Position numbers and translations under genes: made by a program. Positions 42,921 through 51,644 of a DNA stretch of 55,462 nucleotides are shown here, piece by piece. Every line of letters starts with the position of its first letter. Position 1 is the first letter of the stretch. The stretch is taken from the NCBI GenBank assembly GCA_900766045.1, contig CAAFTW010000021.1, positions 1-55,462 on the forward strand, read 5' to 3'. The DNA is from Clostridia bacterium (GTDB lineage: Bacteria > Bacillota > Clostridia > Peptostreptococcales > Anaerovoracaceae). The notes beneath the pieces are model-generated. The model ran no database searches, was not told the origin of the DNA, and saw nothing but the letters and a program-made list of their open reading frames with translations.

Positions 42921-44306
42921 ATGATCAAGAAGATTCCTTACAGAATTTACCTGACAGAAAATGACGTACCTAAGTATTACTACAATCTGCGCGCAGACAT
43001 GCCGACCAAGCCGGCACCGCTGCTGAACCCGGGAACACACGAGCCTCTCAAGGTAGAAGATCTGGAACCGATTTTCTGCACCGAGCTGGCAAAACAGGAA
43101 CTGGACAACGACACACGTTTCATCGAGATTCCTGATGAAGTCAGAGAATATTACAAGACTTACCGCCCGGCACCGCTGATGAGAGCCTACGCTCTGGAAA
43201 AAGCGCTCGACACGCCGGCTGAGATTTACTATAAGTTCGAAGGAAACAACACGAGCGGAAGCCATAAACTGAACTCTGCCATTGCCCAGGCTTACTACGC
43301 AAAACAGCAGGGCTTGAAGGGCGTCACCACAGAGACTGGTGCCGGCCAGTGGGGTACAGCGCTGTCCATGGCATGCGCACACTTCGGTCTGGACTGCAAG
43401 GTCTATATGGTTAAGGTTTCTTATGAGCAGAAGATCTACAGAAGAGAAGTGATGCGCACATATGGCGCGAACGTAACTCCTTCCCCATCCGACACAACTG
43501 AAGTCGGCAGACAGATCCTGAAGGAGCATCCGGGAACAGGCGGGTCCCTGGGATGCGCAATTTCCGAGGCTGTTGAGGTTGCTACCCATAATCCTGGATA
43601 CCGCTACGTTCTGGGAAGTGTACTGAACCAGGTTCTCCTGCACCAGAGCATTATCGGCCAGGAGTGCAAGACCGCGATGGATAAATACGATATCAAGCCG
43701 GACATCATCATCGGATGCTGCGGCGGCGGATCCAACTTTGGCGGACTGATCGCTCCGTTCATGGGCGAAAAACTGACTGGAAAAGCGGACTACCAGTTCA
43801 TCGGTGTTGAGCCGAAATCCTGCCCGAGCTTCACCAGAGGCGAATACCGCTACGACTTCTGCGACACCGGACGCGTTACCCCGCTCGCAAAGATGTATAC
43901 ATTAGGAAACGGATTCATTCCGTCCGCAAACCACGCCGGCGGACTCCGTTACCACGGCGACAGCAGCATTCTGTCCGAGCTGTATCATGAAGGCATGTTC
44001 GATGCCGTTGCCTACGAGCAGACAGAAGTCTTCAAGGCAGCAGAATTCTTTGCAAAAACAGAGGGACTGCTCCCGGCACCGGAATCCAGCCACGCCATCA
44101 AGGGCGCCATCGACCAGGCACTGAAGTGCAAGGAGACCGGCGAGAAGAAGGTCACCCTCTTCGGTCTGACCGGAACCGGATACTTCGATATGACTGCATA
44201 TCAGCAGTACAATGACGGAACCATGACCGACACCATCCCGACAGATGCTGATCTGCAGAAGGGATTCGACTGCATTCCGGACTTCCCGGGAAATGAGGCC
44301 GAGTAA
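42921..44306 (+). CDS. trpB2: Tryptophan synthase beta chain, TrpB2 type (stand-alone)
   Basis: A PLP enzyme joining indole and serine to give tryptophan. The product is 461 residues, about 60 longer than TrpB1, and belongs to the TrpB2 group (N-terminal IPYRIYLTENDVPKYYYNLRADMP, then YRPAPLMRAYALEKAL). The PLP Lys116 is in GSHKLNSA and the phosphate loop is CCGGGSNFGG. The start MIKKIPYRI is ten bases after GGGAGG; an ATG six codons earlier overlaps that site. It is controlled by the Trp T-box and has no trpA or other trp genes next to it. TrpB2 binds TrpA weakly or not at all, so indole salvage is the likely role (inference). Confidence 0.94.
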   Translation: MIKKIPYRIYLTENDVPKYYYNLRADMPTKPAPLLNPGTHEPLKVEDLEPIFCTELAKQELDNDTRFIEIPDEVREYYKTYRPAPLMRAYALEKALDTPAEIYYKFEGNNTSGSHKLNSAIAQAYYAKQQGLKGVTTETGAGQWGTALSMACAHFGLDCKVYMVKVSYEQKIYRREVMRTYGANVTPSPSDTTEVGRQILKEHPGTGGSLGCAISEAVEVATHNPGYRYVLGSVLNQVLLHQSIIGQECKTAMDKYDIKPDIIIGCCGGGSNFGGLIAPFMGEKLTGKADYQFIGVEPKSCPSFTRGEYRYDFCDTGRVTPLAKMYTLGNGFIPSANHAGGLRYHGDSSILSELYHEGMFDAVAYEQTEVFKAAEFFAKTEGLLPAPESSHAIKGAIDQALKCKETGEKKVTLFGLTGTGYFDMTAYQQYNDGTMTDTIPTDADLQKGFDCIPDFPGNEAE

Positions 44307-44462
44307 TCTCGACAAAATAAACAAAGCAAGGAGCTGACCTGCCCGTGCCTGGCCGGCGGTCAATGTCATGGTAAAAGTTCTTTGGTCAATATGTTGTCCA
44401 TAAAACCTTTACCCTGGCCGGCGCGAAAACGCCTGGCAGGTATGGAAGTAAAGAACGCAAGA

Positions 44463-44519
44463 AGGACTGTTACATTGTACTCAAATGAGTTTAATGCAAC
44501 AGCCCCTCTTTTTTATTTT
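44463..44519 (+). terminator. Terminator of trpB2
   Basis: GGACTGTTACATT pairs with AATGCAACAGCCC with two mismatches, followed by CTCTTTTTTATTTTT. Confidence 0.7.
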
Positions 44520-44598
44520 TCCATAATCCGGAAATCACAACCGCTGAAAACAGCAGTCTTTCTGCCGATATGATCGCTTGCGCCTTTATGCACTTCAT

Positions 44599-44644
44599 GA
44601 ACCCGGAAAATTCGACGACCCGCCGGATTTTCCGGGATTTTTTG
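44599..44644 (+). terminator. Second plus-strand terminator hairpin
   Basis: CCCGGAAAAT and ATTTTCCGGG pair with a GC-rich interior, followed by ATTTTTTG on the plus strand only. It backs up the trpB2 terminator and also lies at the 3' end of the opposing metA-lysC gene. Confidence 0.6.
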
Positions 44645-44650
44645 ATGCGT

Positions 44651-46930
44651 TTATTCCTCCGCCGGTTTGGAAACGCAGGTGATAAATTCCTGGTAAACGG
44701 CGCGGATGGCGTGTTTATACTCCTCTTCGTCGATGCCGACGGTGATGCTGATGCTGTCGCTGCCATAGTCGATGAAGCGGATATTGATCTTCTCGCGGGA
44801 CAGCGCGTCGAACATCTTTACGCTGACTCCCGGCGCGGAAGCGATTTTTCTTCCGACGACGGCGAGCAGGGCCAGATTGCCCTTTATTTCGACGGAAGAT
44901 GCGCCGGTTCCTTCGCAGAGCGCAGATTTCAAAGCTTCTTCCTTGCCGCGGAGGGTTTTTCCCTCAACGACAAGTTCGACAGAGTCGACGCCGGTGCTGC
45001 GCTTTTCCACCTTGATTTTCTGCTCACTCAGAACATCGGCAAGTTTAACCTGGAACTGCGGATCCTCGTTCAGTTTCTCTTTTACAATGGAGATAACTGC
45101 ATAACCCTTCTTTCCGGAAATTCCGGAGACATCCAGCACCTGCTTATAATAGCTGGCCTTGCTGACGATCAGGGTGCCCGGCTCTTCCGGCTCGTTGGTG
45201 CTCTTGATGTTGATCGGAATGCCTTTCTTTCTGACCGGATAAACGGCGTCTTCATGAAGAACTTCTGCACCCATCAGCGAAAGCGACCTCAGCTCTTTAT
45301 AGGTAATTACCGGAACGGCCAGCGGCTTGTCCACGATGCGCGGATCGGCCATCAGAAGTCCCGGAACATCGGTCCAGTTTTCATAGAGATCTGCGCCGAC
45401 AGCTGCCGCGACCAGAGATCCGGTAATATCCGAACCACCTCTGGAGAAGGTGTGGGTAACGCCGTTTGCGTAAGCTCCGTAAAAGCCCGGAATGACGGCA
45501 TGTTCATGCTTTGAAAGCGCTTCTCTCAGATTCTTTTCCGTTTCTTCCACATCCAGTTTTCCGTCGTAATTGAACACGATCATCTGCGCAGAATCAACAA
45601 AGTCATAGCCCAGGTATGCGGCCATCAGCTGAGCACAAAGATATTCTCCTCTGCTCTTCAGATACTGGATTCCTGCTCCGGCTTTAAAGTTCTTTCGGAT
45701 CTGCTCCACCTGTCCCTCTGCGTCAAATTCCACGCCCAGGTCGTCTGCGATTTTTCGAAAACGCTTTTCCACCTCCGCCATATTATTTACCAGAAGATGC
45801 GGTGCATCAGAACTCTGGATCAGAAGGTCGGTGACCTTGGTATCGCCGCTGAATCTTCTGCCCGGAGCGGACACGATGACGTAGCGGCGGGCCGGATCGG
45901 CATCTACGATTGCCTTTACCTTCTTAAACTGCCCCGCGTCCGCAACGGAGGAGCCTCCGAACTTGCAGACGGAAAGCTCTGCCTTCTGCGGCATGACCTT
46001 CTCCAGATCCTCTTCATGAATCTGATGAATATCAAACGGCGTGCTCTGGTAAACAAAGTAGTTCAGCCAGTTGGAATACAGCAGGTTGGCGCAGGATCTC
46101 CAGCGGACAACCGGCTCCTTTGTGTCATCATCATCCGGGAAATAGTGCTCCGGAACATGTGGATTCAGTCCGGCGGCCTTGTCTCTCTCATATTCTTTTT
46201 TCAGGGTATCTGCGTCATATTCTGAATGTCCCATCACAAAAATCTGACGGTCGTTTTCTGACTTTATGCAGAATACCCCGGCCTCATCAGAGCTTGCAAT
46301 GATTTTCAATTCGGGAACCTTCTCGATATCCTCTCTATACACCGTCGTATTTCTGGAATGCGGCACATAGAACTCATCATCGAATCCTCTGAACAGCATT
46401 CCCTTTTTATAGTCCAGATGGTGAAGATAAACACCGGACAGCTTCTTATCCAGAACATGCTTCTGAATGCCATAATGGTAATACAGGCCCGCCTGCGCAC
46501 CCCAGCAGATATGGAACGTGCAGTGAACATGCGTCTTGGTCCACTCCATGATTTCACAGAGCTCATCCCAGTAATCCACTTCTTCAAACGGCATCAGCTC
46601 GATCGGAGCGCCCGTAATGATCATTCCGTCATAATACTGGTCCTTAACCTCATTAAAAGTCTTATAAAATGCCAGCATGTGCTCCTGGCTCGTCACATGT
46701 GTATGATGCGTCGTCGTCTGCAGGAGATCCAGCTCGATCTGCAGCGGTGTGTTGCCGAGAAGCCTCGTCAGCTGTGTTTCCGTTTCAATCTTCTTCGGCA
46801 TCAGATTCAGAAGGATGATATGAAGCGGACGTATGTCCTGCGTCATCGCACGGGAATCCGTCATGACGAACACGTTTTCCCGCGTCAGCGCTTCTACAGC
46901 TGGTAAGTTATTCGGTACTTTAATCGGCAT
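44651..46930 (-). CDS. metA-lysC: Fused homoserine O-acyltransferase (MetA) and aspartate kinase
   Basis: A 759-residue bifunctional protein in one frame. Residues 1-305 are MetA: the nucleophile Cys142 (CWGAQAG), His235 and Glu237 (GHSEYD), with Glu111 in GAPIELMPF. Glu at 111 marks acetyl-CoA use, whereas Gly marks succinyl-CoA, so this is probably a homoserine O-acetyltransferase despite the MetA fold. Residues 318-759 are aspartate kinase: CKFGGSSVADAG at 322-333, THTFSRGGSDITGSLVAAAVGADLYENWTDVPG (quoted here as a region near 500-530), and two C-terminal ACT domains (VVGRKIASAPGVSVKMF, RFIDYGSDSISITV). It joins the first step of the aspartate pathway with the first committed step of methionine. 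The start follows AGGAGG. A Met at 313 with GGAG before it may allow separate kinase. Confidence 0.93.
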   Translation of the reverse strand: MPIKVPNNLPAVEALTRENVFVMTDSRAMTQDIRPLHIILLNLMPKKIETETQLTRLLGNTPLQIELDLLQTTTHHTHVTSQEHMLAFYKTFNEVKDQYYDGMIITGAPIELMPFEEVDYWDELCEIMEWTKTHVHCTFHICWGAQAGLYYHYGIQKHVLDKKLSGVYLHHLDYKKGMLFRGFDDEFYVPHSRNTTVYREDIEKVPELKIIASSDEAGVFCIKSENDRQIFVMGHSEYDADTLKKEYERDKAAGLNPHVPEHYFPDDDDTKEPVVRWRSCANLLYSNWLNYFVYQSTPFDIHQIHEEDLEKVMPQKAELSVCKFGGSSVADAGQFKKVKAIVDADPARRYVIVSAPGRRFSGDTKVTDLLIQSSDAPHLLVNNMAEVEKRFRKIADDLGVEFDAEGQVEQIRKNFKAGAGIQYLKSRGEYLCAQLMAAYLGYDFVDSAQMIVFNYDGKLDVEETEKNLREALSKHEHAVIPGFYGAYANGVTHTFSRGGSDITGSLVAAAVGADLYENWTDVPGLLMADPRIVDKPLAVPVITYKELRSLSLMGAEVLHEDAVYPVRKKGIPINIKSTNEPEEPGTLIVSKASYYKQVLDVSGISGKKGYAVISIVKEKLNEDPQFQVKLADVLSEQKIKVEKRSTGVDSVELVVEGKTLRGKEEALKSALCEGTGASSVEIKGNLALLAVVGRKIASAPGVSVKMFDALSREKINIRFIDYGSDSISITVGIDEEEYKHAIRAVYQEFITCVSKPAEE

Positions 46931-46944
46931 TGTCTTCCTCCTGC

Positions 46945-46964
46945 ATCTGCCGCCCGCGGCAGAT
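46945..46964 (-). promoter_or_regulatory. GC hairpin beside the metA-lysC ribosome site
   Basis: A perfect 8-bp stem ATCTGCCG with CGGCAGAT and a 4-base loop, ending about two bases before GCAGGAGGA. A second hairpin (GGCAGCTG with CAGCTGCT) lies further up the ~170-base leader near 47045-47080. No SAM, lysine or T-box consensus is present. Confidence 0.5.
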
Positions 46965-47106
46965 TAATTTCTATATCACTATAATTTCAGCGGACAATAA
47001 GCCTCGCAGACTATGCATTGCCCGCGCTGTTCTCTGCCTGCATCGCAGCAGCTGTAAACATTTTCCATTCAGCTGCCGCATCTGCATATTTAATATATAC
47101 GAACTA

Positions 47107-47112
47107 ATTATA
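47107..47112 (-). promoter_or_regulatory. -10 element of metA-lysC
   Basis: A perfect TATAAT on the minus strand (TTGGTGTATAAT), about 177 bases before the start codon. The -35 is not clear. Confidence 0.5.
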
Positions 47113-47139
47113 CACCAATTTTTTCAACTATAAAACAAG

Positions 47140-47159
47140 ATTGACGGACAAATCCGTCT
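47140..47159 (-). terminator. Probable terminator region of sbcDC or antiterminal hairpin
   Basis: GACGGA-TTTG-TCCGTC on the minus strand lies about 40 bases upstream of the metA-lysC -10 and downstream of the sbcC stop, followed by AATCTTGTTTT. A GC-rich fold (GCCTTCC with GGGAAGGC) lies between it and the stop. The T-run is imperfect. Confidence 0.45.
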
Positions 47160-47196
47160 TTCCCCGCCTTCCCGTCCCGGGGCAGGAAGGCAGAAA

Positions 47197-50028
47197 CTAT
47201 CCCAGCACGATCTCCGCCTGACTTCCCGTCCGGGTCTTCGTCACGACGATCTGTTTATCGATCTGATCCGCCAGCTGCTGCACATGGGAAATGATCCCTA
47301 CGATCCGGTCACTCTCCGCCAGTGACTGCAGGGCTTTCAAAGCCTGCTGCAGACTTTCGTCATCCAGAGAACCGAATCCCTCATCGACGAACATCGACTC
47401 CAGCCGGATTCCGCCGGACGCCGACTGAATCTCATCGCTGAGCCCCAGAGCCAGGGACAGGGACGCCATAAACTTTTCTCCTCCCGACAGGGTATTTACG
47501 CTACGGATACTGCCGTTGAAATGGTCCAGCACATCCAGGTCCAGACCGCTCTGAGACCTGGCGTTATCCGCGTGCACTCTTCTTTTCAGCTCGTACTGAT
47601 TTTCCGTCATAATCAGAAGGCGCCTGTTTGCTTTCTGAAGAATCCGGTCAAAATAGTGCATCTGCACATAGGTCTCCAGCTGCACTTTTTCTTTGCCATT
47701 CAGGTTTCCATTCACCGTATCCGACAGATTCTGCACATCCGTCAGCCTCTGCTCTGCCTCCTCCAGTTTTCCCTTCCGAGCCTGAATTTCATCACATGCC
47801 TTCCGGTTATCCTGCAGACGGTGATACAGATTCCCATACAAGCCTCTGAGCCTCTGCTGCTGCCCGGCAGTCTCCTGCTCCTGCGCCTTCAGCTGATTCA
47901 GTTCCGGCAGCGGATTCTTTTCAAGTTCCTTTTCCAGCTGCTGCATCCGGCTTTTCCGCTTAAGAAGAGTATCTTTCTTTTCCTGAAGCGTTTTCTGAGC
48001 CTTTTCCATCGCAAGGTCCAGCTCCTGCTTCTGCTTTCTGAGCTTTTCCGCGGCCGCCTTCGCCTCGGCACCCGATTTATATGGAAGATTGGCCTGCATC
48101 TGGTCGATCTGTGCCCGGAGGTTCTTTCCGTCCGATGCGAGGGAGGCGAGCTTATTCTGCAGTACAGTCTGCTCATCCACACCCTGACGCTCCTTCTGTT
48201 CCAGCTCGGGGATTTCCTTTTCCAGCTGCTGCTTTTCCTTCAGCTGAGCCTGAAGTTCTTCTCTCTCCTTTTTCCGCGTCTCCTGCTGAGAGGACAAAAG
48301 CTGATTCTGCAAGGTAAAGGCCTGTTTCCAGCCTTCGGCATCCTCTGTTTCCAGTGACCTGCATAAGGCGTCCGGATCCTTGGCCAGCTGCATTTTATCT
48401 AAGGAAAGAAGCATTCCCTTTCCGCATTCTACTGAAATTCTGCCGGAAAGATCTCTGCAGATCTGTTTTAAGGTGGATGACTCTTTTCCGGAAGCAACGG
48501 CCGCCTCCTGGCGTTTTCTGCCTGCTGCGTCTGCCGTCTTCTTCAGGCGGTCGACCTCAGCCTGATCCACGGCGTGTTCGCTCAGCACGGCGGGATGTGG
48601 ATGGTCAAGGGATCCACAGACCGGGCAGGGCTCGTTTTCCTTTAAAGAGGAAGCCAGAATTCCCGCCTGCTCCATCAGATAGGCACGGCTGGCGTGAGAA
48701 GCCTCTTCTTCCGCAGCCGCGGCCTCTTTGTCAGCAAGAAGGAAATTCTGCTTTGCGGCGTCAGCTCTTTTCTTCACGGCCTGAAGCTGCTCCAGTCCCT
48801 TCAGAATTTCCGCGATTCTGCCGCTCTGCTGGCTCATGCTTTCTGTCCGGGAACGGCTCTGTTCCAGCTTTTCCGCCGCATTGGAAACCGTCATCAGGCG
48901 CTCTTTCTTTTTCTGGATAAGCGCCCGGCTTCCCTTCTGATCCGACTGAACTTTCAAAAGGGATTTCCGCTCCTTTTTATACTGATCGCGAAGCGCGTCA
49001 CACTTTACCTTTTTTTCTTCCAGCTGTGGATAGTCAGAAAGCCGCGCCTCGATACTGCCGGCCTTCTGAAGAAGTTCTGCGCCTCTGCCTGCGGCTTCTT
49101 TCTCTTTCCGGAAGTTTTCTTCCAGAATCTGAACTTCTTTTTCTGCCATCTCAGACGCGCGGCGGGACTGCTCCAGCTCCTGCTGTTTTCCTGCGGCATC
49201 CTGTGCCTCCGCGATTCTCTGGCGGATTTTCTGAAGTTCCGTTTCCGTCTGCTCCTGCTGTTTCTGATTTTTCGCGATTCTGGACTCATCCTCCTGAATC
49301 AGAAGTTCCGCAAAGTGAATGATTTCTTCTGTCAGGCAGTTACCCTCGTGAATTTCCGCAATCTTTTCCTGATATTCGGCCGGACCTTCCAGCCTGCTGC
49401 TCGCATAGCGGATATCCTGCTGCAGCTGGCGGTAAGTAACTCTCTGTTCAGAGGCGGCATTTTTCAGCATCTGCTGAAGCTGTTCATAGGGCCTGGTACC
49501 GAACACCTTTCTGAATATGCTGATCCGCTCCTGTGTCGGCGCCAGGAGAAGTTTCTGGAAATCACCCTGAGCGATCATGGCTATCTGTGTAAACTGATTC
49601 CGGTCAATTCCCATGATTTTCTGAAGTTCCTGGTCGACGTCCTTCAGTTTCACGGTCACGCGGCCGTCCGGGTAATGCAGCTCCGCTTCCGGCTTCTGGA
49701 CTGTGGTTCCGCCGCCGCGTTTTGCCGCGCGGACATACTGCGGATTCCTCTTGACCCTGTATATTTTGCCGCCATAGGAAAATTCAAGTTCTACATAAGT
49801 CGGGGTGTCCGGGTCAGCGTACTTGGAGCGGAATTCATCGCTTCTTCTGCTGTCTCCGCTGGCTTCTCCGTAAAGGGCATAGGTGATGGCATCGAAAATG
49901 GTCGTCTTTCCGGCGCCGGTGTCTCCGGAAATCAGGTAAAGCCCGCCTTTTCCAAGGGATTCCATGTCCAGTTCTGTTTTTCCCGCATATGGTCCGAATG
50001 CGGACATCGTCAGTTTCAGCGGTCTCAT
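47197..50028 (-). CDS. sbcC: Exonuclease SbcCD, SMC-like subunit SbcC
   Basis: The ATPase of the SbcCD (Rad50-Mre11-like) complex, which opens DNA hairpins and protein-blocked ends. The 943-residue product starts MRPLKLTMSAFGPYAGKTELDM. Walker A is ISGDTGAGKTTIFDAI (residues ~33-48). Two long coiled coils flank the zinc hook CPVC at 468-471. The C-terminal lobe has the signature NTLSGGEKFMASLSLALGLSDEI, then Walker B SMFVDEGFGSLDDESLQQ. Its ATG overlaps the sbcD stop (ATGA), so the two are translationally coupled. The ring of Gln/Glu/Lys-rich coiled coil is expected for the family. Confidence 0.95.
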   Translation of the reverse strand: MRPLKLTMSAFGPYAGKTELDMESLGKGGLYLISGDTGAGKTTIFDAITYALYGEASGDSRRSDEFRSKYADPDTPTYVELEFSYGGKIYRVKRNPQYVRAAKRGGGTTVQKPEAELHYPDGRVTVKLKDVDQELQKIMGIDRNQFTQIAMIAQGDFQKLLLAPTQERISIFRKVFGTRPYEQLQQMLKNAASEQRVTYRQLQQDIRYASSRLEGPAEYQEKIAEIHEGNCLTEEIIHFAELLIQEDESRIAKNQKQQEQTETELQKIRQRIAEAQDAAGKQQELEQSRRASEMAEKEVQILEENFRKEKEAAGRGAELLQKAGSIEARLSDYPQLEEKKVKCDALRDQYKKERKSLLKVQSDQKGSRALIQKKKERLMTVSNAAEKLEQSRSRTESMSQQSGRIAEILKGLEQLQAVKKRADAAKQNFLLADKEAAAAEEEASHASRAYLMEQAGILASSLKENEPCPVCGSLDHPHPAVLSEHAVDQAEVDRLKKTADAAGRKRQEAAVASGKESSTLKQICRDLSGRISVECGKGMLLSLDKMQLAKDPDALCRSLETEDAEGWKQAFTLQNQLLSSQQETRKKEREELQAQLKEKQQLEKEIPELEQKERQGVDEQTVLQNKLASLASDGKNLRAQIDQMQANLPYKSGAEAKAAAEKLRKQKQELDLAMEKAQKTLQEKKDTLLKRKSRMQQLEKELEKNPLPELNQLKAQEQETAGQQQRLRGLYGNLYHRLQDNRKACDEIQARKGKLEEAEQRLTDVQNLSDTVNGNLNGKEKVQLETYVQMHYFDRILQKANRRLLIMTENQYELKRRVHADNARSQSGLDLDVLDHFNGSIRSVNTLSGGEKFMASLSLALGLSDEIQSASGGIRLESMFVDEGFGSLDDESLQQALKALQSLAESDRIVGIISHVQQLADQIDKQIVVTKTRTGSQAEIVLG

Positions 50029-51179
50029 GCCTCTTCACCTCCAAAAACTTTTCCTATGCACTGCTCAGCAAATTTCTTCTGCCGCTTGTTCATATCCTGA
50101 TTATTCTGCAGCCTGTAGAAATCCTCCAGTAAATCTTCCGGCGATTTCTTCTCGGCAGCTTCCTCCCCGGCGATCTCCTGCTGGCTGCGCGTCCTGGAAT
50201 TATCATAATCCAGCCGCATCAGAAGCGGGTAAATCAGCCGCAGTTTTCCCAGCGCATCCGGGATGTCGTCCTCGTCCGTCAGTGTGACACGGACATAGCA
50301 GGACTGGAGATTCTGCTGCTCGTAGAAGGATTTCTTCGTCACGTCTTCATAGCTTCCCCGGATCTCTTTCAGGTCATGCAGCGGCAGCAGAGGGTGAAGC
50401 TGCAGGGAAATATTCCCTTTTTCTCTCAGCTCCACAATCGGAAGCGACTTTTCCGCATCTGCCTCGGAAAATGAGTATTTCAGAGGCGAACCGCTGTAAC
50501 GGATAAATTCTCCCTTCGCCTTCTGCGGACGGTGAATGTGCCCCAGGGCTGTATAGTCAAAAATCCCGAAATGACCGGCTTCCACGTGGTCAATGCCGCC
50601 GACGGAAAGCTCCTCGGAATCCGAAGTTTTGGCACCAGTGATAAACTGATGGGTGAGCAGGACATTTCTCTTTTCCGGGTCCACCGGAAGACGGTCAATG
50701 ACATATGCAAGGGCCTGATCGTAGCTTTTCACCTGCTCCCGTTCTTCTTCATTTTCGATAAAGCGGCGGACATGTACCGGTTTCAGAAAGGGCAGCAGCC
50801 AGAATTTTACTGCACCATAGTCATCGTTCAGCGTAACCGGTTCTATCGTTCCGTTATAGACCGGGGAAATATGTACACCGCTTCTGCCAAGCAGGCGCGA
50901 GCCGAAGGCCAGGCGCTCTGCGGAGTCATGATTTCCGCTGATGATCAGAACTTCTTTCCCCATCTCAGACAGGCGGTCCAGAAACTCATCAAAAATCGTC
51001 ACTGCCTCTGCCGGCGGTACGGGTTTATCGTAGACGTCGCCTGAAATCAGGACGGCATCCACTTCTTCCTGCCTGATTATTCCGATGATTTCATCCAAAA
51101 TATAGCGCTGATCTTCCATCATGGAAAATCCGTTGACCTGTTTTCCCAGATGAAGATCAGCCAGATGTGCCAGTTTCAT
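50025..51179 (-). CDS. sbcD: Exonuclease SbcCD, nuclease subunit SbcD
   Basis: The Mn-dependent nuclease partner of SbcC, 384 residues. The start MKLAHLADLHLGKQVNGF follows GGAGAAG; the frame extends upstream 19 codons without a ribosome site. The calcineurin-like metal motifs are DLHLG, ISGDVYDKP (GD-x2), ISGNHDSAERL (GNHD), and LLTHQFITGAK and YTALGHIHRPQ (GHIH). The C-terminal capping domain runs from about 280. Directly coupled to sbcC. Confidence 0.95.
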   Translation of the reverse strand: MKLAHLADLHLGKQVNGFSMMEDQRYILDEIIGIIRQEEVDAVLISGDVYDKPVPPAEAVTIFDEFLDRLSEMGKEVLIISGNHDSAERLAFGSRLLGRSGVHISPVYNGTIEPVTLNDDYGAVKFWLLPFLKPVHVRRFIENEEEREQVKSYDQALAYVIDRLPVDPEKRNVLLTHQFITGAKTSDSEELSVGGIDHVEAGHFGIFDYTALGHIHRPQKAKGEFIRYSGSPLKYSFSEADAEKSLPIVELREKGNISLQLHPLLPLHDLKEIRGSYEDVTKKSFYEQQNLQSCYVRVTLTDEDDIPDALGKLRLIYPLLMRLDYDNSRTRSQQEIAGEEAAEKKSPEDLLEDFYRLQNNQDMNKRQKKFAEQCIGKVFGGEEA

Positions 51180-51315
51180 ACTCTTCTCCGTTTCTTTCTG
51201 ATGACTGTAGCTTTGGCTGCTGAAATACTTATCCAAAATACAGCATGATTATGCAGTGAAGTCCGATTTCCCGGAGTGTGCGCATATGCAGCGTTCCCGG
51301 GCATCCCCTTGCGGA

Positions 51316-51633
51316 TTATTTTTTGTCCGCGCCGGAAGCAGAAGAATCTTCCCTGCATTCTTTCAGGATTCTCTCGAGATCCTCGGAAGTAACCGAATGC
51401 ACCAGTTCTTCTTTTTTCTCGCGGGACAGTTTCTTGATCGCAGGTTCGCGGACTCTGGCATCGTGGGGATGATCAAAAACTTCCGCATAAACAAGCTGCA
51501 CCGGAAGATGGGAGCGGGTATATTTCCCGCCCTTTCCCTTCTGGTGCATATGAATACGGCGGACCAGATTATTGGTCCACCCTGTATAATACGATCCGTC
51601 GCCGCAGCGCAGCATGTAGGTGTAATTCTTCAT
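51316..51633 (-). CDS. GIY-YIG domain protein (YhbQ-like)
   Basis: A 105-residue single-domain GIY-YIG protein. The family core is visible: YTYMLRCGDGSYYTGWTNNLVRRIHMHQKGKGGKYTRSHLP, then DARVREPAIKKLSR, with the metal-ligand Glu. The C-terminus is charged (REKKEELVHS onward). Small bacterial members are DNA nucleases or DNA-repair-linked proteins of uncertain role. It starts just 11 bases after the upstream COG0523 gene, so it is likely cotranscribed with it, although sbcD lies immediately downstream on the same strand as well. Confidence 0.9.
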   Translation of the reverse strand: MKNYTYMLRCGDGSYYTGWTNNLVRRIHMHQKGKGGKYTRSHLPVQLVYAEVFDHPHDARVREPAIKKLSREKKEELVHSVTSEDLERILKECREDSSASGADKK

Positions 51634-51644
51634 TCTCCGCGCCT

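Noticed and set aside
46931..47106. SAM or lysine riboswitch ahead of metA-lysC
   Set aside because: The core consensus segments of those classes are absent, so the leader is reported only as unclassified.
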